From contig JAVSML010024622.1 in assembly GCA_038503035.1 (NCBI GenBank), forward strand, positions 391,255 to 455,254: DNA of 64,000 nt, read 5' to 3'. This stretch comes from Crocodylus rhombifer (Eukaryota; Chordata; Crocodylia; Crocodylidae). Shown here in pieces: positions 57,496 to 64,000 of this stretch. The number at the start of each line of letters is the position of its first letter. The stretch's first letter is position 1. A model generated the notes under the pieces. The model worked only from the letters and a program-made list of their open reading frames with translations. It was not told the origin of the DNA and did no database searches. Made by a program: the position numbers and the translations under genes.

Positions 57496-58717
57496 AAAAT
57501 GGCCACATGCACTTAGAATGTTTTTAATTTGAAGACCTCAAAGTGCTTTTACAGAGGTGGGAAGGATTAATTCCACTTTACAGAAATAGGGAATTGAGGC
57601 ACAGATAAGTGAGAAAGATAATGCTGTGTAAACACAGTGGATTAGTACAAAGCAGAAGATGAATTTTCCTGTCTTTTCCTTGTTGATTTAAAGCTCAAAC
57701 CTTTCAAAGCACATTATTAGCAAGAAAGAGGGCTGCTGCCAGCATAGTTTAAATACCTTTTATGGTTCTGTATGTGACTCTTTTTTATATCACCTTTGCT
57801 GCACACGCTAGAAGATTTTATCAACAGTCAGAGTTCACATTTTTTCATGGTGAAAAGCTTCACCTTTGTTCCTTCTTGCCAGTATGCCTCTGCTCAGATT
57901 GAGGCAAGCTTTTAGAAGACAGCCTGAGGTCGTTTCTCTATGTATTAAGCGGAATCATTTTTAAAGGCTAACTTGTTCTCAAATGCATCAAAGAAACGTG
58001 GGGAAACTCAATGGCAGGGGAAAAAATAAACAGTGTGAATAAAAAGGGCAGTTTAGCCTTATATAAACTGCATCACATGTTAGCTACAGTTCTACTTTCT
58101 CTTTGCAGCCTTGAAATAATCACAACACAGACAGCTAAAAAGGAAGTGCAGTCCCAGAGGTACGTGGCCCCACCTTGAAATAGAAAGACTGCAACGCCTA
58201 CCAAAAACTGTGCCTTTAATTAGATCTGATGTAAAACAAACTCTCCTCTAGCGCTTTTATGATTTACCTCCAGACACTGCTTATCTGTTACATTTCTCTC
58301 TCTCCCTCTCACTTATGTAAGCCAAGGACCATGGCCTGTATTCATTTTTATCTAGACAGACATCTTGCTTAGCTATCCTGCTGTTGAATGATTAGATTAA
58401 CTAGTCAAGAGCCTGTGCCCTGGGCTCCTTCATATCCTACCAGCTTTTCATCCGCAGGAGTCATGATAGGAGGATGGTTGTATAGATAAAGGCATAGATT
58501 TGGAAGCTAGGTGCTCTGGGTTGTATTCCTGACCAGCACACATTGGCTGTGTGACCCTGAGCAAGCTATTTAATTTCTCCATCCGGGTTTCTCCACATGT
58601 AAAATTAAGATAATACCTCCTTACTTAACCAGACTCATGGAACCTAATGTTACTTCAGTGCTTTCAGATCCTTGATTAAAGTGAGCTCTAGAAGTGCTCT
58701 TATACTATGGAGATGGC

Positions 58718-59028
58718 CAGGATTCAAATTACACTTTGACTCTTTAGGGGGACGCAAAAAAAATTGGCCAAGGTGGGGCTGTGTGCACAGGTCCACACAT
58801 CAGTACCATGGGGCTGGGGCCAGCAGTGGTGGCAGCTGAAAGGAGCCACTGCCACTGCTGCTACCACCTGGGCTGCTTAGAAAGGTGCAAGGTGGGGCAA
58901 GGGCTGTGCACAGTGGCACATAGGCTCTGGGCTGTTGAGAAGGAAGGGATGCTAACTGGCTCATAGGTGGGTTCTCATCTCTTATGGGGGGCTCAGCCCC
59001 CCTGAGCTCCCCCATAATTCAAGCCCTG
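58718..59028. mobile_element. hAT-type element with GC-rich interior
   Basis: Inverted ends CAGGATTCAAATTAC and ATAATTCAAGCCCTG. The flanks GAGATGGC (58710-58717) and GAGATAGC (59029-59036) agree at 7 of 8. The interior has a GGGGGGCTCAGCCCCCCTGAG hairpin-like stretch near the right end. Length 311 bp. Confidence 0.75.
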
Positions 59029-60674
59029 GAGATAGCATTGAGGAATGGAATGATGAATGCATGTTGCCAAACAATGCCACACAATTTCAAAGCAGCCATG
59101 GGTTACCTGCTTTCAAACTGATACCAAAAGGACTGTGCTTCAATCCCATCTGCACATTTGTTCTCTCCTACACTCAGCTGCAGCCTCACAGCAATAGGAA
59201 TGTGACAGATCATTGAAAAAGTATAACTGAATCATTCAAGCTTAGGTTGATTTCAGCTAACTGATACTTAAAATTAGTAAAAAAGAGATGATTTTATGAA
59301 CAGCCCCTGGCTGCTGCTGCTTTTTTTTTTTTTTTTTTTTTTTTTTTTGAGGCTGGTCTATTAAAGGCACAATGAATCACTCGCCTTAGTCAGCAGGCAG
59401 GTGCTAAATTATACTATAATCCAAAGAAAAGCATCCTCAGGGTGCTGCAGCTACCAAACTATCTGATTTGGGCTAGGTTATATAAAACATAACAGGTTCC
59501 TCTCACGTCTGCCAAGAACGTCAGTTTTACCAAACTGCCCCTCAGGGTTGGACCATCCATCTTGGGGCAGTGTCTCTAACTGGTTAAGGACATAATTGCC
59601 TAACCATGCAAATGATGTTTGCACAGTTAATAAAAATTGCCTCAGAGCAGGTGAATCTTAACAAGGTACCAGGCTTCATTAGCTGCTTCATTGGCAGTGA
59701 CTTTGATTTCTAGCAAGCAGCTAGGAGCTCCTGCTCTGTGACTGTGGGATCCCTAACCATGCCATGCTTGCAAGTGCATCCCTTAACTCTGCCACTTCTG
59801 CCTCCCTTCAGCATGAAGTTCCATACCGGCAGGGAGAGCATGTTTAGCAGCAGTACTTCTAGCCACTGCAAACACTTTCATTCATCGGAGCCCCTCCTGC
59901 TCTCCAGCACGCTGCCTGCTGGTTGCCAGGCAACAGTATTAATACTGTTGTGCCTGCATGTTATGCAACCACTACTTTTTTTAGCATGAGGATCTCTCCA
60001 TTGACCAAAATCGGATGTTTCCTTCTCCCACACCCGTGCCCCAGAAAAAAAAGCAGAAAACTGCTTTCAAAAGAGGCTCTATAGTGACTCATTGTGTTTT
60101 GAGGCATTGCACATCAAATTAAAGAAGCCCCCGCAAAAGGAATAAGCTTCTTCCTGGGATTATTTTGAAGTCGCCTTCACCCTACATAGCCCATGATGTC
60201 CCCATTATTACAATGCGCAGTAAGAGCCTTTCCACATAGTCTTTTCCTGGTCCTGTTGCAGCTCCTGAGTATCTCAGCATTATACATTTGCACTAAGCAG
60301 CAGCAAAGGAACAGAAGTTGTAAAATGTAGGCAAGGTAGCAAAATTCACATAGTTTTTTGGGGGTTTTTTATGATGATGCCTACTCTCTGCTAGATGTTC
60401 CTGAAACTCTCAAGAAAGATAGTCACTGCTCCATGGAACTCAGTTTTATGGCAGGCAGATGAAGAGATGGCGATTAGGGGAATGGTCACAAAATGATGCC
60501 ATTTCAAATCTACTAAATTTCATCCCATAAGCAGTACAGCAGAAATAGATTGGAAAGCAAACATCCTCCTAAGTCTCCCAATTTCTTGAGTCTTGAGAAT
60601 TAAGTTTAGATCCCAGGGGCTACAGCTCTGCTCCACACCCTTCCACACCTGCCAAGAACCAAGAAGCTCTAGGG

Positions 60675-60857
60675 CAGCAGTTTCCAACCTTGGGTCACGA
60701 CCAAAATGAGGGTCATGGGGGCAATGCCAGCGGCACCACACACAAAAGACAAGCTGCACCACGTACTGGGAACTCGAACTCCCCCACCCCCAGGCTGCTG
60801 CTGCCACCACACTGCTCCCAGCAGCAGGTCATGGCAAAAAAAGGTTGGGAACCATTA
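60675..60857. mobile_element. hAT-type MITE
   Basis: Inverted ends CAGCAGTTTCCAACCTT and AAGGTTGGGAACCATTA. The flanks CTCTAGGG (60667-60674) and CTTTAGTG (60858-60865) agree at 6 of 8. Interior begins GGGTCACGACC and is GC-rich. Length 183 bp. Confidence 0.7.
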
Positions 60858-63800
60858 CTTTAGTGAGTCCTGCTTTTCAGCCCAAAGACAGCTGAGCACA
60901 CAGGCAGCACTGGTAACCTGTCCGCTCCTCTCTCCTCCCCTCCTTCTTAGAAGAGGTGAAAGCGTAGAGTACTGTGAGATGCTGGGGGAATAAAAGACCC
61001 GTCAAATTACAGTTCACAGCTCACAAGTAACCTGTAGCACTACAAATGTAGCTCCACAGAGAAGTTGCTGTTTCACTCAGCAATAATCTTGCAGTGTTTC
61101 GATCATTTTTGTGCCATTATAGGAGGTGTGTATATGTCTGCTTAGCTTCTGTAGCACTACAAAGGCATTTATAATGTTATGTCTGTCCAGGGCCTAACTC
61201 TCAAATAGGACACAGGTACATTTCAATCTCAAGTGTGCTTTTTAGACTCGGTGGTGTGTCTTCACTACCTAATGCATAACTTTAGAGAGATAACCAAGCT
61301 ATGTCTGAATGAGCTAGTTCAGATGCCAGAAGATGTATAGCCATGACAGCACAGTGCTCCACACACATTAGTTTTGTCTTATTGAGAGTTAGCCCAGGCA
61401 CATGGTCATAAGAATGCTGCTATATTACTACCTGAGCTAGTTCTCAAGGTGCCATCAATTGTGCATTTGATAGAAATGTGAGACACATACAGTGAATCAA
61501 ATATATTAACTTGATTATCCTATCTGTAACCAGTGATATCAAGATTTTGCCACACTCTACAACCATAGTCAGGATCAGAACACAGACATCCAATCGCCAG
61601 CATTACATTATCATCTCACAACTAGCTGTGCCAGCTGGCAATGTATATCATGTTCCTCTATAGAAATTAATTCACCTAAACAGACTACTTCTGCTAAAAG
61701 CTGTTTTCTTTAGCTCAAATGGAGATCAGTGTCATGAATCTGGAAGTCATGGGTCCGCATGTATTAAAACCCAGTTACAGTTATTGTGGCAAGAAGTAGC
61801 TAACTAAAGGCTGTTTTAAGACTAATTTTAAGACCAAGTAGATTAACTACAGGCTGTGTGATAATACTTATACAGAAACAGACTAACTATTTCACAGGTA
61901 ATTGTAATTTTAACATTCCCTCACTTTTGAGTGTTTGATTTTGAAAAGTTAATGTTCTTGTTGCTAGGCTTTTTTATTTTCAATAGAGCATATGAACATG
62001 TAAAAATGATGTCAAAAGAATTTAAAAAATATACAGGCACACAGTACACGATCTCCTTCAAACCTCAGTTCCACTAAGAATGTGATCAAAATTAAAACAA
62101 TGTATTGCACTTCTGAAATCCACAAACAATGCTGATTTAATTATTTAGGGACAAGTCTATATACAGCCTATATAATTTAGCTGGTTGCTCAGAACATATG
62201 TCTGGGGAGGAAGAGAGGAGATAGAAAGGGAGAAGAGTAATCCTGAGCTGAGCATAGCTGCTATTCTTTGTGCAGCTCTTTATTCAAAGTAACAAGGAAT
62301 TTTTGTGTGTTTTCTGGTAGGGTTAGCTTTAGGGCTGAGGATATTTTTTTTATTTACACCTGTTTCCTCCTAAGGTACCTGGCAATGGACACGGTAGTAA
62401 ATCTACCCTCTGACTTGCAGCCTTTGTTAAAAAACAATGCTAGTGAGGTTTTGGTTAATCAGTGCTGAGGTGCACAGACAGAGATATACAGTTCCTCATT
62501 CAGCACCTCACCTTTATCAGTGTACACATCTTAAAAACAGTTTAAAGACTTTACATGCCAAACCACATGCTACTTAAAAATTCCTTAGACTGGGCAGACT
62601 GAGAGTGAATGGATGACTTCTTTACAAATATATATTGTATGTTTTTCAGATATCACACACAAGATTTCTCACACACCAGCTTTGGCTTTCTGTGCTCTCT
62701 CTTGGTATGGTAGGAACAAAGATCTTTTTTTAAGAATATAGGGTGAGGACATTTAAAGGGTGAAATCACAGTGTTGAAGGTGACTGATCAGTTTAAAAAC
62801 TCATAGCTGTTCAGTGTGCAACTATACAGTTGCCACAGTTTTAGTTTCTAAAAGCAAATTTTACAACCCTTCAGAAAAATAAAATTATATTATTTGAGGA
62901 ATGTTTTAGTGAAGTACATACTAAATTATTAATTGGCATGTGGATATTGTATGCATCCCAGAGAAAGACATATTTTCTGCCTTAAAGAACTTCTGTTCAA
63001 AGTTAGATAAAAAATGTATAAAAATTACATACTGCCCCACTTTGTCCTAAGTACATGCCACTTACATGCCTTCTAGTAAACATCTAAACCTATACAATTA
63101 CCTAGTTCTTTTGATTCATATTGATACAACACCTCTACTTGATGTGAGTGAGGATATACCAGAGACAGAGTGTATCTGAAAGATATACACAATACTAAGT
63201 TTAGACCACTGAGGACTTGTGCTCATAGAATGAATGTAAGGAGATATGTTCAGGTACTTGCAAAATGTTTTCTTCCTTCATTTTTTTTATCCTAAGTAGT
63301 AGTATAACCAAGGGCAAGATACCAGCGCACCAGCCCTGTACCATCACAGCAGCTGCGGCAGCCCATGTAAGAAAGTAAGCAATCAGCACTCCTCCACGGG
63401 TTGCCAAATTTCCTAGTCACGCTTCTGGTCCTAAGTATATTCTCCTAAGGTACTGTGGTAATCAGGTTTAGCCTAAAGCCAAACTCTGAAGTCCCTAATG
63501 GGAGTTTTGCACTCTGAAAGACTTCAGAATTTAGCCCTATATAAATAAATCTCTCTCTTCCTGTAACAGAAAAATAACCCATTCATATAAAGCACCTAAG
63601 CAGCCACTGACACAATAGATCATTTCAGAAGTGCCTAACCACAGATCTTTCGGTGGCAGATTCTGACAACTCCAAACAAGGCTTTGTAGTTGGAGATGGA
63701 CATAATACATGCTTTAGAAAGTCCCTAATTACACAGTGTTTCCAAAGCAGCTATTCAAGCTTGTCACATGATTAATACATGCCTTACAACAAAGCCTCCT

Positions 63801-64000
63801 ATCGAGAAACACAGTAGTGATTTGAAACGTTTGAAAACTAGTGCAACAGACGCATACAAACCATAGTCTATAGCTGGCTTCTGGGCTGGGAACAGTAAAA
63901 GATGTCAAGTGGTAATTGTGGGTAGTAGTATAGCATTTTTGAGCATAGGACAGATAAGAGGAAGCAAAGGTGCCTTCAGCCCATCCAAATAGCTCTGCTA

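Larger units (their letters stand above)
54376..64000. other. Intergenic DNA with no recognisable gene
   Basis: No coding exon, CpG island or tRNA is visible. Transposon pieces are listed separately (55812, 57391, 58718, 60675). The next gene expected from the human order is PPP2R5A, but no first exon or CpG-rich promoter for it is seen here, so it should begin beyond the window. Confidence 0.55.

Overview
The window is vertebrate nuclear DNA, most likely from a crocodilian or another non-avian sauropsid. It holds two split genes with GT-AG introns, one CpG island, CR1 retrotransposon tails (9811-9890 and 54182-54375) and many short hAT-type elements with 8-bp target duplications. Nothing bacterial is present. 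The lineage call rests on the style of the repeats and is an inference. The two gene identifications rest on exon-by-exon protein matches and are strong.

Layout. Positions 1-21412, minus strand: the 5' half of INTS7 (Integrator complex subunit 7), exons 1-11, 489 codons. The remaining exons lie beyond position 1. Positions 21413-21845: a 433-bp head-to-head (divergent) promoter inside a CpG island, with an array of NRF1-like motifs about 50 bp apart, an ETS-like site, two CCAAT boxes, a GC box and E2F-like sites. Positions 21846-48465, plus strand: the complete DTL/CDT2 gene, 15 coding exons joining into an open frame of 736 codons plus TAG. All exon phases agree, and there is no frameshift or premature stop in either gene. 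Positions 48466-64000: the DTL 3' UTR and then intergenic DNA in which I see no coding exon. In human the next gene downstream is PPP2R5A, and its first exon is not recognisable here.

How the genes relate. INTS7 is part of the nuclear Integrator complex, which cleaves snRNA and paused Pol II transcripts. DTL is the substrate receptor of the CRL4-Cdt2 ubiquitin ligase, which destroys CDT1, p21 and SET8 on PCNA-loaded DNA. They share a promoter region, not a pathway. E2F-like sites lie only on the DTL side, which fits its S-phase role.

The less ordinary material is in the introns and the intergenic part: a symmetrical foldback element with 95-bp arms (5197-5399), a 1.4-kb hAT-like element with inverted repeats nested inside it (17959-19345), a second foldback (55812-56007), and seven further hAT-type insertions with matching 8-bp flanks. 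I found no evidence for a new multi-gene system. The most distinctive items are the promoter array and the nested or palindromic transposons.
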